DNA from: Flavobacteriaceae bacterium
Lineage (GTDB): Bacteria; Bacteroidota; Bacteroidia; Flavobacteriales; Flavobacteriaceae
Direction: 5' to 3'
Length of the DNA stretch: 64,000 bases
Assembly (NCBI GenBank): GCA_029243385.1
Contig: JAQWSC010000002.1
Span: 1-64,000, forward strand
Shown here: one piece after another, positions 8,765 through 19,461 of the stretch
How positions within the stretch are numbered: position 1 is the first letter of the stretch
Layout of the letters: the number at the start of each line of letters is the position of its first letter
Program-made: the position numbers and the translations under genes
Notes under the pieces: generated by a model
Seen by the model: the letters and a program-made list of their open reading frames with translations, nothing else
Database searches by the model: none
What the model was told of the DNA's origin: nothing

Positions 8765-9853
8765 CTACAAATTTTTAGTAAGTGCTTTGACAATTCGATT
8801 TTCGGATAAAAACTCTTTCAAAATTACTTTTAAGGAAGTGTAACAAGGGATAGCAACGATCATTCCAATTGGTCCAGCTAATAAGCCACTAACAATTATC
8901 ACAATAAATATTTCTAAAGGATGCGACTTGACACTGTTTGAAAATATAAACGGTTGACTGAAAAAATTATCAATAATTTGTCCGATTGCAAATCCTATGC
9001 ACACAAAAATTACTTTTGAAAAAATGATTGAATTCATGTCTGATCCAATAAAATTTGTCATCGTTAAAACAACCATAAGGATCCCTGCAACTAGAGGGCC
9101 TACAAAAGGAATTAGATTTAATAAAGCGCATAAAAAGGCAATAATAACTGCATTTTCTACACCGATCAAAAGCAGTAGGAGGGTATAAACAACAAATAAA
9201 ATACTAATTTGTAACAGCAGTCCAATAAAATAGCGTGACAATAGATTTTTAATAGCATCCATTGAATCTTTAAGTCGCTTTGTTTTGTTTTTTGGGAAAA
9301 GAACTAAAATACTACTTTCTAATATTTTACTGTCTTTAAGAAAGAAAAAACTGATAAAAACTACAGAAAAAAGTCCAATAGCAAAATCACTTAACAACTT
9401 TCCAATGGAGTTTAGTAAATCGGGAATAATTGAAAAATCTATTGAAGATAACCAATCTCCACTCCACAAAGAGGATTCAAGGTTAAACCCTCTGGATATT
9501 AAAAATTCAGATACATCTTGATATAACAAATGGAGTGTATCTTCTAAGCTTTCAACATTCAACAGCGAAAGATTTTTCCCTTGCTCTATTAGAAGCGGAA
9601 CAAAAAGAGCAATCAGCCCTAAAAACACAAGCATCAATAAAGATAATGTAACTAAGGTGGCAAATGTGCTGCTAAACTTGAGACGATTTTTTAAAAAACC
9701 AACAATCGGTCTTCCTATTAACGACACCACCGCAGCAATTAAGAGATAGAGTATTACTGATTGAATTTGAAACAATAATAGAACAAAAAGATATATTCCT
9801 GTTAATGTTAAAACGGCTCTGACAATCCCTTGAGAAATCATTTTTGCATTCAT
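8765..9853 (-). CDS. AI-2E family (PerM/YdiK-like) transporter
   Basis: This 362-residue polytopic protein has about eight hydrophobic segments: a pair at 12-60, one near 68-88, a central soluble stretch (about 95-150), and a C-terminal block from about 155 onward. That block contains the family-typical stretch LIPFVGPLVAGIL and the late helix FIVIIVSGLLAGPIGMIVAIP. AI-2E family permeases include the autoinducer-2 exporter TqsA and Na+/H+ antiporter-like members, so the name does not prove a role in signalling. It is the last gene of a minus-strand run tsaD-rsmE-this gene, with a 21-bp gap to rsmE, so co-transcription is likely. Confidence 0.85.
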   Translation of the reverse strand: MNAKMISQGIVRAVLTLTGIYLFVLLLFQIQSVILYLLIAAVVSLIGRPIVGFLKNRLKFSSTFATLVTLSLLMLVFLGLIALFVPLLIEQGKNLSLLNVESLEDTLHLLYQDVSEFLISRGFNLESSLWSGDWLSSIDFSIIPDLLNSIGKLLSDFAIGLFSVVFISFFFLKDSKILESSILVLFPKNKTKRLKDSMDAIKNLLSRYFIGLLLQISILFVVYTLLLLLIGVENAVIIAFLCALLNLIPFVGPLVAGILMVVLTMTNFIGSDMNSIIFSKVIFVCIGFAIGQIIDNFFSQPFIFSNSVKSHPLEIFIVIIVSGLLAGPIGMIVAIPCYTSLKVILKEFLSENRIVKALTKNL

Positions 9854-9874
9854 AAAGTAAATATAGGATTAATA

Positions 9875-10579
9875 TTATGAATTAACCAAAGCAATGGTGT
9901 GACAACCCACAATGGCAGCTGTTTCAGTTCGAAGACGCATATTTCCAAGCGTTACAGGCTTGTAATTATTTGCTATTGCCATTTCAATTTCATTTTTACT
10001 AAAATCTCCTTCTGGTCCTATCAAAAGGATTGTGTCCGATTTGGGTTCTATTAGGGTTGAAAAGTTTTTTTTAGGTGATTGATGACAATGTGCAATAAAC
10101 CCGTTTGAAGGAGAGTGATGTAAAAGAAAATCTTCAATAGAAGACAAAGGATGAAGCAAGGGCACAGTAGACCGTAAAGATTGCTTCATGGCTGCGATTA
10201 TTATTTTTTGAAACCGTTCTAATTTTATGTTTTTCCGCTCAGAATGGTCACAAAGAATAGGGGTGATTTCAGTAACACCAATTTCGGTGGCTTTTTCCAA
10301 AAACCATTCAAATCGGTCGTTCATTTTAGTAGGAGCTACGGCCATATGTAGCTTATAAGGAAGCGAAGGTTGTTGTGTGACTTTGTCAAGAGCAACTTCA
10401 CAAATGTGAGACCCGATGGTTTCAATGACTCCTGAAAAAAGACTTCCTTTTCCGTTTGTTATCTGAATTGCATCTCCCGATTTTTTTCGCAATACTTTAT
10501 AAATATGCCTGCTTTCTTCTTTGCTGAATATAGCTTTAGAGTCCGAATTCGCTAACGATGGAATATAAAATAGTTGCAT
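9875..10579 (-). CDS. rsmE: 16S rRNA (uracil1498-N3)-methyltransferase RsmE
   Basis: RsmE is a SPOUT-fold enzyme that methylates U1498 of 16S rRNA using SAM. The C-terminal trefoil-knot motifs are present: LLIGPEGDFSKNEIE and LGNMRLRTETAA. I chose the ATG at 10579 (MQLFYIPSL, 234 residues), which matches the usual family N-terminus. A longer frame reaching 10654 overlaps tsaD and adds unrelated residues. The start lies one base after the tsaD stop, so the two are translationally coupled. Confidence 0.93.
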   Translation of the reverse strand: MQLFYIPSLANSDSKAIFSKEESRHIYKVLRKKSGDAIQITNGKGSLFSGVIETIGSHICEVALDKVTQQPSLPYKLHMAVAPTKMNDRFEWFLEKATEIGVTEITPILCDHSERKNIKLERFQKIIIAAMKQSLRSTVPLLHPLSSIEDFLLHHSPSNGFIAHCHQSPKKNFSTLIEPKSDTILLIGPEGDFSKNEIEMAIANNYKPVTLGNMRLRTETAAIVGCHTIALVNS

Positions 10580-10580
10580 A

Positions 10581-11597
10581 TTAAAAAAAAGAGGTTCTTG
10601 CCAAAACACTTGCGTCCAAAGACGAAAATTTTTGTTGTTGATATAGTAAATCACCTACAATGGCAATCATGGCAGCATTGTCTGTTGTGTATTCAAATTT
10701 AGGGAGATGAACTTTCCATCCGTATTGGTCTTTGGCTTGAAGAAGCGCTTTTCGAATACCCGAATTTGCTGATACGCCTCCGCCAATGGCAATTTCATTA
10801 ATACCAGTTTGTTTGACTGCGAGATGTATTTTATCCATTAAAATTTCAACGATAGTCTGTTGTATGGACGCACAAAGATTGTTTATGTTTTGGGACACGA
10901 ATTCAGGGTTTTTCTTAATTTGTTTTTGTAGAAAATACAAAATGCCTGTTTTGAGCCCACTGAAGCTAAAATCCAAGTTGGCTACTTTAGGTTTTGAAAA
11001 AGAAAATGCACTTCCATCTCCAGACTGCGCTTTTTTGTCAATAATTGGCCCAGCAGGATAGGGGAGACCTAGCATTTTACCACTTTTATCAAAAGCTTCT
11101 CCAATAGCGTCATCAAGGGTTTCTCCAATAATTTCCATCTTAAAATAATCGGATACTTTTACGATTTGAGTGTGTCCTCCTGAAATAGTAACGCCAATAA
11201 AAGGAAACGAAGGAACATTCTGTTTTGGATCATTGATAAAATGAGCCAGTAAGTGAGCTTGCATGTGATTAACACCTATTAATGGGATGTTTAAAGACAG
11301 CGCGAGAGACTTTGCAAATGAAGCTCCAACTAATAAAGAACCCATTAATCCAGGTCCTTGTGTAAAAGCAACTGCTTTTAATTGATTTTTGTCGATATTT
11401 GCCTTGGCAATTGCTTGTTGTACAACAGGAACAATATTTTGTTGATGTGCTCGCGAGGCTAATTCAGGAACAACGCCTCCGTAGGCTTCATGGATAGCTT
11501 GATTAGCGATGACATTAGAGAGTACTTTTCCGTCGCAAAGCACCGCAGCTGCTGTGTCGTCACATGAGGATTCAATTCCGAGTATATATCTAGGCAC
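10581..11597 (-). CDS. tsaD: tRNA N6-threonylcarbamoyladenosine transferase subunit TsaD
   Basis: TsaD transfers the threonylcarbamoyl group to A37 of ANN-decoding tRNAs in the cytoplasm, working with TsaB, TsaE and TsaC. The 338-residue length is normal. Motifs seen are LGIESSCDDTAAAV at the start, the metal-binding NHMQAH (two His), the ATP-binding ISGGHTQ, GETLDDAIGEAFDK, and the late GGGVSANSGIR. The start codon is GTG at 11597, directly before PRYILGIE, the conserved N-terminus. It is divergent from the tamB gene. Confidence 0.96.
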   Translation of the reverse strand: MPRYILGIESSCDDTAAAVLCDGKVLSNVIANQAIHEAYGGVVPELASRAHQQNIVPVVQQAIAKANIDKNQLKAVAFTQGPGLMGSLLVGASFAKSLALSLNIPLIGVNHMQAHLLAHFINDPKQNVPSFPFIGVTISGGHTQIVKVSDYFKMEIIGETLDDAIGEAFDKSGKMLGLPYPAGPIIDKKAQSGDGSAFSFSKPKVANLDFSFSGLKTGILYFLQKQIKKNPEFVSQNINNLCASIQQTIVEILMDKIHLAVKQTGINEIAIGGGVSANSGIRKALLQAKDQYGWKVHLPKFEYTTDNAAMIAIVGDLLYQQQKFSSLDASVLARTSFF

Positions 11598-11687
11598 AAG
11601 TTTTGTATAAAAAGCAAAGTTAATACATTCAGAGCGATCAAAAAATATATCAAAATAGTACGTAATTCAATTATCATAGCTTCGCTA

Positions 11688-14600
11688 TTGTTTTTGATTG
11701 TTGTTTTGGTAGGTTTTATTCCCGCTGTTCAAACTTTGGTAGCTTCAAAAATTACCGATCGCTTTAATCAACAGTTCTCGACAAGCATTTCTATTCTTAG
11801 AGCCAATCTTACCTTTTCAGGAAGTATAGCTTTGAATGATGTATTGATTAATGACCACAAACAAGACACCTTGTTTTTTGTTAACAAACTAGAAGTTAGT
11901 GCTTTAGGGTTGAACGATCTTATATCTTCGAGTCCCATCATTAGCTCAATGAAATTAAAGGGTCTGAAGGTGAATTTGAAAACCTATAAAAACGATTCAA
12001 TTTCCAACTTAAATCGTTTTACACAACAATTCCAAAACAAACAATCCGATTCTATTGCTTCATTTTTAATGAAAGCGGGCTTGATTGAAGTCATTGGTGG
12101 AAGGGCAGCTCTTACTGACGAAAATAACCTATCTGGAGTAACACTTTTATTGAATAATATTGATTTTCTAGTTAATGATTTTGAATTCAATAAAAATGAT
12201 TTTAAGGCTCGCATAAACGATTTTTCTTTGACCTCATCCGAAGGGATTGATGTTACTTCTTTTCGATCGAATGTGTCATTTTTTGATCAAAAGTTTAAAG
12301 CAGATGCACTCCACCTTGAAACCAACCATTCACTCTTGAAAGGCATGGTTTCTATCGATATACAAAAAAAAGACATTCAAACAGCCTTGTGGAATATTGA
12401 AATATTTGACAGTTATTTAGGTCTAAAAGATATAAATGTATTCAACGCTTCTATCTCAAACAAAGGTCAAATAGCTTTAGAAACAAACCTTAAGGGTTCG
12501 TTAATTGATTTTTCAGTTTCTACTCTAAAACTTTCGAGCTCCAACACCTTCTTTGAAGGCTCTTTTTTGATTAAAAATCTTTTTGATAGACAAACTCCCT
12601 TTGTGATAGAGAATCAAATAGATCGATTTTCTTTCAGTGAATCATCTATCAATCAGTTGTTTCCGTCCGCATTCGGTTCTGTGTTGCCAAGTTCATTGAA
12701 ACATTTGGGTGAATTGGAAATCAAAGGGCAAAATGTTTTTTCTCCCAAGTCTATATCTTCCAATATCATTATTGAAGCAGCAGCAGGAACTATTGAAAGC
12801 GACTTGCTTTTAAGGGAGTTTTCAGATATTGATAATGCTTTGTATGATGGCGTTGTCAGTTCCTCAAATTTTGATTTGGGTGTGCTTTTGAATAACGATC
12901 GTTTTGACAAAGTAGATTTTAATTTTGATTTGTACGGTAAGGGAATGACTGTCGATTTGATTGATTCATCGCTTTCAGGCATCGTTTCTTCTATAGATTA
13001 TAACCAAAATGTTTATGACGATATTTCAATTTCAGGAGATATAAAAAACGGACTTTTTGAAGGAAAAATTGTCTCTTCTGACCCAAATTTAGACTTTAAC
13101 TTTGATGGAATTGTTGATTTTTCGGGAGCTAAAAACTATTTTGATTTCAACGCTTCTTTTGTTTATGTGAATTTGTATCGCTTAGGACTTAGCCCTGACC
13201 CAAAATCCGTATTCTCAGGCGATGTGTCTGTCCAAATTGAGGGCAATTCACAAAAAGATTTTATAGGCGATTTGTCGTTAAATAACACCTCTTTTATCAC
13301 ATCTGATAAGTTGTATGATTTTGAAACACTCAATTTGCAGTCGAGAAACAGTGATGGAGTTCGGGTTATTAATATCAATTCTGAGGATGTGTTGTCGGGT
13401 ATTTTAATAGGGCAATTCTCATTTTTAGAGCTTCCCAATCTTATTCAAAACTCGATAAGCAATACATTTACAAAAAGAAAATTACTAAAAGTAACACCAG
13501 GTCAATACTTGACGTTTAATTTTAATGTGAATACCAAAATAGCCAGCGCACTCTATCCGAATGTTGTTCTTGACGACAATACCTATATTAAAGGGAAAAT
13601 AGACTCTGATAATAAAATTTTTAGGCTTTCGCTACGAATGCCTTCGCTGCAAATTGAGGATGCTAAAATTGAACAATTAAATCTTCAAATCGACAACCAA
13701 AATTCTTTATTCAACACTTTTTTAGAAGTTGGTGGAGTTGACTCAAAATATGCTAAAATTAAGGATGTCAATCTCATTAACACCTATGTGAGAGACACTC
13801 TTTTCTTTAGAGCCGAATATGACGACCCACTCTCTCTGTCAGAAAACCATCAGGTTAATTTTTACCATACAATAGATTCCCTCAACAATTCTGTAATTGG
13901 GTTTAAATATTCCGAATTCAATATTAAAAACAATCGTTGGATTCTTAAGCCCAACGACTCTAAGTCCAACAAAATCATCATTGATAGTAAAGAAAAAAGA
14001 ATTAATATTAAACCGTTTAAATTTTCGCATTCAGACGAGGAATTGTTTATTGAAGAATTCAGTTCAAGTCCCAATCAACAACGTCTTAAATTATCTTTTA
14101 AAGATGTGCAATTAAAAAGTATTCTTTCAGAAATCCCTCGATTGGATTTAGACGGAAAGCTTAACGGCACCATTGATTTTGACAAAACGGATCAGCAATA
14201 TTTGGCTAATAGTTCAATAAAAATAACCCCGTTGTCAATCAACAATTACCCTTACGAAACAGTTTCCATTGATGTTACAGCTGATAAGGGTTTGCAAAGC
14301 TTCAATCTTATGGGGTCTGTAATAGATAATCAACAAAAAGTAATGAATATTGAGGGTTATTTTGAAGTTAATGAGACAGGGATACCTTTGGATATTTCTG
14401 TGAATTTAAACGAATTCCCTGTTGCTCCCTTTTCGCCTTTGGGTAAAAACACCTTGTCAAATTTCAAAGGCTCGTTTTCAGGAGATTTACAACTTGGAGG
14501 ATTGCTTTCTTCCATGTCAATGGATGGGCAAATTTTTATGATCCAGTCGGGGTTGTCTATTCCTTATTTAGGAGTTGACTTTGATTTTTCAAACAAACCC

Positions 14601-16064
14601 AGTGTTTTGTTCTCTAATCAGACCATCCATTTTGAAAGGGTTGATTTAAAAGATACGAACTATCAGTCTGAAGGAATTCTAAAAGGAATAATTGAACATA
14701 AAAACTTTAAAAATTGGGCGTTAGACCTTACTATCAGCTCAGATCGTTTATCCATTTTACATACATCTGAGGATCCAGATTTTTTATACTATGGGGATGC
14801 GTTTTTGTCAGGCAACGCTCATTTGTTCGGTCCAGCAAAATTACTCACGATTGATGTTGATGGTTCTACTGCCAAAGGAACTTCGATTTCCATTCCCATT
14901 AATGAAGCTACCAAAATCGATAAAGCTTCTTACATAAAGTTTGTTGATAAGCGTATATATGAGCAAAAAGAAAACACACCATTTACCATCGAGGACATTA
15001 AAGGACTAACACTCAATTTTGACCTAGATGTCACTAAAGATGCAGAGGTGGCGATTGTTGTGGATCCTGAAACAGGCAGTTCGTTAAAGGGGAGAGGTGC
15101 TGGAAACATACTTATGGAAATCAATACCAATGGGCGGTTCAATATATGGGGAGATTTTATTGCATACGAAGGAGTTTATAATTTTAAGAATTTAGGAATT
15201 TTTGAAAAGGAATTTATTTTGAAAGAAGGAGGAACCATAGTATGGGATGGAGATCCTTTGCAAGCTCAATTAAATATGGATGCTGAATATACTGTGCCCG
15301 GGGGAGCCAATCCTGCCTTGCTTTCCGAAGATTTGAATTTAAACAGAAAAATCCCAACCCTTGTAACGACCACACTGACAGGTAATCTGTTAAAACTCGA
15401 CACCCCCGTGTTTTCTATTGATTTCCCCAACACCAGCGGTGCTATAAAATCCGAATTAGATTATCGACTTTCTGACCAAGAAAAAAGACAATTACAAGCA
15501 GTTTCCTTATTAGTTCAAGGATTTTTTATTAGCGATGTGTCCTTGTCATCAGTTTCTTCAGAAACATTTTACAACAATGTATTTCAAAAATTTTCAGGAA
15601 TCTTTGATGCGCTTTTTGCAGATGATGATGGTAAAATAAATGTGGGTTTGAATTATCTAAAAGGAGATAAAAATGCCGCAGCAACTCTAAAAACTAGAGA
15701 TCGTTTGGGATTAACATTAACTACCAAGATCAGCGATCGTATCTTGTTAAATGGAAAGTTTGGAGTTCCTGTAAGCGGAATAGAAGAAACGGTTTTTGTA
15801 GGAGATGTTGAAATCGAATTTTTATTAAACAAAGACGGTAGCCTTAGAGCGCGTATTTTTAATAAAGAAAATGAATTTCAATACATTGGAGACGAATTGG
15901 GCTTTACTCAGGGAGGTGGATTGTCTTATCAAGTGAATTTTGATAGCTTTAAGAAGTTATTGGAAAAAATGATTCGAAAAAACGAACCGTCTTCAACGTT
16001 AAATTTTCCGACGGTCAATAGCCCTTTCATTCAAATAATACCTAAAGAATCAAAACCCAAATAG
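11688..16064 (+). CDS. tamB: TamB-like translocation/assembly module protein (AsmA/DUF490 family)
   Basis: At 1458 residues this is a very large envelope protein with an N-terminal hydrophobic anchor, a long repetitive beta-rich region (a predicted hydrophobic groove), and the conserved TamB C-terminal domain at about 1050-1430 (for example ILMEINTNGRFNIWGDF, YEGVYNFKNLGIFEKEF and LNGKFGVPVSG). TamB-type proteins span the periplasm and aid outer-membrane assembly or phospholipid transport. The divergent arrangement with tsaD is common in Flavobacteriia. The start is uncertain: the codon at 11688 is TTG and cuts into the membrane helix. The frame stays open back to a TGA at 11565-11567 and encodes a basic stretch (KKYIKIVRNS) plus IIIASL just before it. 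No in-frame ATG or GTG exists there, so the real start may be an unusual codon upstream. Confidence 0.88.
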   Translation: MFLIVVLVGFIPAVQTLVASKITDRFNQQFSTSISILRANLTFSGSIALNDVLINDHKQDTLFFVNKLEVSALGLNDLISSSPIISSMKLKGLKVNLKTYKNDSISNLNRFTQQFQNKQSDSIASFLMKAGLIEVIGGRAALTDENNLSGVTLLLNNIDFLVNDFEFNKNDFKARINDFSLTSSEGIDVTSFRSNVSFFDQKFKADALHLETNHSLLKGMVSIDIQKKDIQTALWNIEIFDSYLGLKDINVFNASISNKGQIALETNLKGSLIDFSVSTLKLSSSNTFFEGSFLIKNLFDRQTPFVIENQIDRFSFSESSINQLFPSAFGSVLPSSLKHLGELEIKGQNVFSPKSISSNIIIEAAAGTIESDLLLREFSDIDNALYDGVVSSSNFDLGVLLNNDRFDKVDFNFDLYGKGMTVDLIDSSLSGIVSSIDYNQNVYDDISISGDIKNGLFEGKIVSSDPNLDFNFDGIVDFSGAKNYFDFNASFVYVNLYRLGLSPDPKSVFSGDVSVQIEGNSQKDFIGDLSLNNTSFITSDKLYDFETLNLQSRNSDGVRVININSEDVLSGILIGQFSFLELPNLIQNSISNTFTKRKLLKVTPGQYLTFNFNVNTKIASALYPNVVLDDNTYIKGKIDSDNKIFRLSLRMPSLQIEDAKIEQLNLQIDNQNSLFNTFLEVGGVDSKYAKIKDVNLINTYVRDTLFFRAEYDDPLSLSENHQVNFYHTIDSLNNSVIGFKYSEFNIKNNRWILKPNDSKSNKIIIDSKEKRINIKPFKFSHSDEELFIEEFSSSPNQQRLKLSFKDVQLKSILSEIPRLDLDGKLNGTIDFDKTDQQYLANSSIKITPLSINNYPYETVSIDVTADKGLQSFNLMGSVIDNQQKVMNIEGYFEVNETGIPLDISVNLNEFPVAPFSPLGKNTLSNFKGSFSGDLQLGGLLSSMSMDGQIFMIQSGLSIPYLGVDFDFSNKPSVLFSNQTIHFERVDLKDTNYQSEGILKGIIEHKNFKNWALDLTISSDRLSILHTSEDPDFLYYGDAFLSGNAHLFGPAKLLTIDVDGSTAKGTSISIPINEATKIDKASYIKFVDKRIYEQKENTPFTIEDIKGLTLNFDLDVTKDAEVAIVVDPETGSSLKGRGAGNILMEINTNGRFNIWGDFIAYEGVYNFKNLGIFEKEFILKEGGTIVWDGDPLQAQLNMDAEYTVPGGANPALLSEDLNLNRKIPTLVTTTLTGNLLKLDTPVFSIDFPNTSGAIKSELDYRLSDQEKRQLQAVSLLVQGFFISDVSLSSVSSETFYNNVFQKFSGIFDALFADDDGKINVGLNYLKGDKNAAATLKTRDRLGLTLTTKISDRILLNGKFGVPVSGIEETVFVGDVEIEFLLNKDGSLRARIFNKENEFQYIGDELGFTQGGGLSYQVNFDSFKKLLEKMIRKNEPSSTLNFPTVNSPFIQIIPKESKPK

Positions 16065-16094
16065 CTCCCGACAAATTACTTTGCTATTTTTTTT
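16059..16094 (+). terminator. Possible weak terminator after tamB
   Basis: AAATAGC (16059-16065) pairs with GCTATTT (16083-16089) across a 17-nt loop and is followed by a T run to 16094. The stem is short and AT-rich, so this is tentative. Confidence 0.35.
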
Positions 16095-16115
16095 GTTAAA
16101 TAATTCAATTCCTTA

Positions 16116-16144
16116 TTGGTTTTTAAAATTAGTTTGTAATTTCG
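16116..16144 (+). promoter_or_regulatory. Candidate Bacteroidota-type promoter for pfkA-gap
   Basis: TTG at 16116-16118 is followed after 18 bases by TAATTTCG (16137-16144), one mismatch from the TAnnTTTG -7 consensus. The pfkA ATG is 9 bases further on, implying a very short leader. Confidence 0.4.
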
Positions 16145-16153
16145 CGACTCGTT

Positions 16154-17143
16154 ATGAAAAGTTCCAAAATAAATAAAATAGCTGTACTAACTTCAGGAGG
16201 TGATGCTCCAGGTATGAACGCTGCAATTCGTTCTGTAGTAAGAGCCTGTGCATTTCATAAAATTGAATGCATTGGAGTGTACAAAGGTTATCAGGGTTTG
16301 ATAGAAGGTGAATTTAAAATTTTCAATGCCAGAAGTGTCAACAATATAATCAATAAAGGAGGAACAAAACTTAAGTCTGCTCGTTCCAAAGAGTTTAGAA
16401 CCCTGGAGGGTAGGCAAAAAGCTTTCGAAATTGTCAAAGAAAATTCCATTGATGCTCTGGTAGTAATTGGAGGAGATGGCTCTTTTACTGGAGGTATGAT
16501 TTTTCAAAAAGAGTTTGGTATTCCAGTTATTGGTATCCCTGGAACGATTGATAATGACATATTTGGAACTTCGCATACATTAGGATACGACACGGCACTT
16601 AATACCGTAGTTGAAGTAATTGATAAAATTAGAGATACTGCCATTTCCCACAGTCGTTTGTTTTTTGTTGAGGTTATGGGTAGAGATGCCGGACACATTG
16701 CTCTAAACACAGGAATAGGTGCAGGTGCCGAAGAAATTTTAATCCCAGAAGAAGACATGGGATTGGATCGCTTGTTAGAATCTCTCAAGAAAAGTAAAAT
16801 TTCTGGCAAGGCATCTAGTATCGTTGTGGTTGCTGAAGGTGATAAAATTGGTAAAAACGTATTTGAGCTTGCTGAATATGTTGAAACCAACTTACCTGAT
16901 TATGAGGTAAGAGTTTCTGTTTTAGGACATATGCAGCGAGGTGGAGCCCCCTCTTGTTTTGACCGTGTTCTTGCCAGTAGAATGGGAGTGAAGGCCGTTG
17001 AGTCTCTTATGGAAGGAGAATCTAGTGTTATGGTTGGAATTCAAAACGGACAAATGACACTTACTCCTTTAAGTAAAGCCATCAAAGGAAAATCTAAAAT
17101 TAACACCGAACTCATTAGAGTTTCGGAAATAATGACTACATAA
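16154..17143 (+). CDS. pfkA: ATP-dependent 6-phosphofructokinase
   Basis: This enzyme phosphorylates fructose 6-phosphate to fructose 1,6-bisphosphate in cytoplasmic glycolysis. The 329 residues match the bacterial PfkA length. Visible motifs are TSGGDAPGMNAAIRSV at the N-terminus, the ATP-site IGGDGSFTGG with GGDGS from about residue 105, the catalytic PGTIDND (Asp133 and Asp135), EVMGRDAGHIAL, and LGHMQRGG. The Gly-Asp-Gly signature is that of ATP-type, not PPi-type, enzymes. The gap gene follows after 21 bp, so the two glycolytic genes very probably form one transcript. Confidence 0.97.
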   Translation: MKSSKINKIAVLTSGGDAPGMNAAIRSVVRACAFHKIECIGVYKGYQGLIEGEFKIFNARSVNNIINKGGTKLKSARSKEFRTLEGRQKAFEIVKENSIDALVVIGGDGSFTGGMIFQKEFGIPVIGIPGTIDNDIFGTSHTLGYDTALNTVVEVIDKIRDTAISHSRLFFVEVMGRDAGHIALNTGIGAGAEEILIPEEDMGLDRLLESLKKSKISGKASSIVVVAEGDKIGKNVFELAEYVETNLPDYEVRVSVLGHMQRGGAPSCFDRVLASRMGVKAVESLMEGESSVMVGIQNGQMTLTPLSKAIKGKSKINTELIRVSEIMTT

Positions 17144-18166
<1,023 letters not shown>

Positions 18167-18174
18167 TATTTTCC

Positions 18175-18211
18175 AAAGTCCCAAAGAAAATTCTTTGGGA
18201 CTTTTTTTTTA
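18175..18211 (+). terminator. Rho-independent terminator after gap
   Basis: A perfect 12-bp stem, AAAGTCCCAAAG (18175-18186) with CTTTGGGACTTT (18193-18204), encloses a 6-nt loop and runs into a T tract. It lies between the gap stop and the next ATG at 18218, so the sugar kinase gene is probably expressed from read-through or an own promoter hidden here. Confidence 0.9.
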
Positions 18212-18217
18212 ATAATT

Positions 18218-19066
18218 ATGAAATTAATAGTCGATAGTGGGTCCACAAAGACCGATTGGATTGCATTGGATGATTCAGCAAATATTTTATTTGAATCACA
18301 AACTTTGGGTCTCAACCCTCAAGTGCTCACGGAATATATTATTGAAGAACGAATTATCAATAATTTTCAGCTCTATCAATCACGTAAGGAAGTTACTCAT
18401 TTGTACTTTTACGGAGCCGGATGCGGAACCAGGCCTCCCGTTGAACTAATAAGCCGTGTTTTTAAAAGCATTTTCATCAACGCCAAGTTAATTGTTAAAG
18501 AAGACACCTATGCTGCTGCATATGCTGTGGTAACTCCTAGCGAGCCGTCGGTTGTTTGTATTTTGGGTACTGGATCCAACTGCAGTTTGTTTGACGGTGA
18601 AAAACTTCACCAGCGCGTTACCTCTTTGGGATATGTTTTGATGGATGACGCTAGCGGAAACTATTTTGGAAGACAATTATTGAGAGATTTTTATTTTAAT
18701 AGAATCCCTTCAGATTTAGCACAAAAATTTGAAAAAGAATACGATTTGGGAGATGAAGTGATCAAAGATCATCTTTACAAAAAACCAAACCCAAATACGT
18801 ATCTCGCTACTTTTGCTCGTTTTTTAATTGAAAACAAAGACAATAAATACGCTCAAAAGTTGATTCGTAAAGGATTGAAATTGTTTGTAAAAAATCAAAT
18901 TCTTCAATTTGACGAGGCTGCTACTTCGCCTGTACATTTTGTAGGATCCATCTCTTTTTATCTTGAAAAAGAACTCAGACAAGTTATGAAATCCTTTGAT
19001 TTAGAAGTGGGTCGAATCGTTAAAAAACCAATTGATGGCTTGGTTAAATACCATCAATCTCTTTAA
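18218..19066 (+). CDS. BadF/BadG/BcrA/BcrD-type ATPase, probable N-acetylglucosamine kinase
   Basis: This 282-residue ASKHA-fold kinase has the phosphate-1 motif VDSGSTKTDW at the N-terminus, LGTGSNCSLFDG near residue 113, and VLMDDASGNYFGR near 140. Proteins of this kind in Bacteroidota are usually annotated as N-acetylglucosamine kinases that recover amino sugars from cell-wall turnover. The sugar specificity is inferred from the family. It follows the glycolytic pair and ends in a 4-base convergent overlap with ridA. Confidence 0.8.
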   Translation: MKLIVDSGSTKTDWIALDDSANILFESQTLGLNPQVLTEYIIEERIINNFQLYQSRKEVTHLYFYGAGCGTRPPVELISRVFKSIFINAKLIVKEDTYAAAYAVVTPSEPSVVCILGTGSNCSLFDGEKLHQRVTSLGYVLMDDASGNYFGRQLLRDFYFNRIPSDLAQKFEKEYDLGDEVIKDHLYKKPNPNTYLATFARFLIENKDNKYAQKLIRKGLKLFVKNQILQFDEAATSPVHFVGSISFYLEKELRQVMKSFDLEVGRIVKKPIDGLVKYHQSL

Positions 19067-19443
19067 CGACTAGCAATCAAAGATATTTCTATGTTTACTG
19101 ATTTCGGAAGTACCGAAACTTGAACAGTTTCCCTTGCGGGTGCAGTTTTTTCGTCAAAATACTGACCGTAAATTGCGTTTATTTTCGCAAAATTATTCAT
19201 GTCTGCTAAAAAAATAGAAGTTTTTACCACATTTTCAAAGGTCATTTCAGAAGCGTTCAAAACGGCTTTAAGATTCTCCATCACCTGAACAGTTTCATTT
19301 TCAATCGTATCCATTTCCAGCTCCATTGTGGTGGGATTGAGAGCTATCTGACCCGAAACATAAAGGGTGTCGCCTTTCAAAACTGCTTGGTTATAAGGCC
19401 CTATCGGAGCAGGAGCATTTGAAGTTTCTATAATTTTTTTCAT
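19063..19443 (-). CDS. ridA: RidA family reactive-intermediate (enamine/imine) deaminase
   Basis: RidA hydrolyses reactive 2-aminoacrylate and related imines from PLP enzymes, giving keto acids and ammonia. The protein is 126 residues, the family norm. The substrate-binding arginine is Arg104 in APARETVQV, followed by the conserved ending VNIEISLIA, and the N-terminal APAPIGPYNQAV is typical. It lies 18 bp downstream of lptD on the same strand, so the two may be co-transcribed. Confidence 0.95.
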   Translation of the reverse strand: MKKIIETSNAPAPIGPYNQAVLKGDTLYVSGQIALNPTTMELEMDTIENETVQVMENLKAVLNASEMTFENVVKTSIFLADMNNFAKINAIYGQYFDEKTAPARETVQVSVLPKSVNIEISLIASR

Positions 19444-19461
19444 ATTGTTACGGTTATTAGT

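Noticed and set aside
8765-9853. Quorum-sensing exporter based on the AI-2E family name
   Set aside because: No luxS or signal-response gene is in the window, and the family has several unrelated transport roles.
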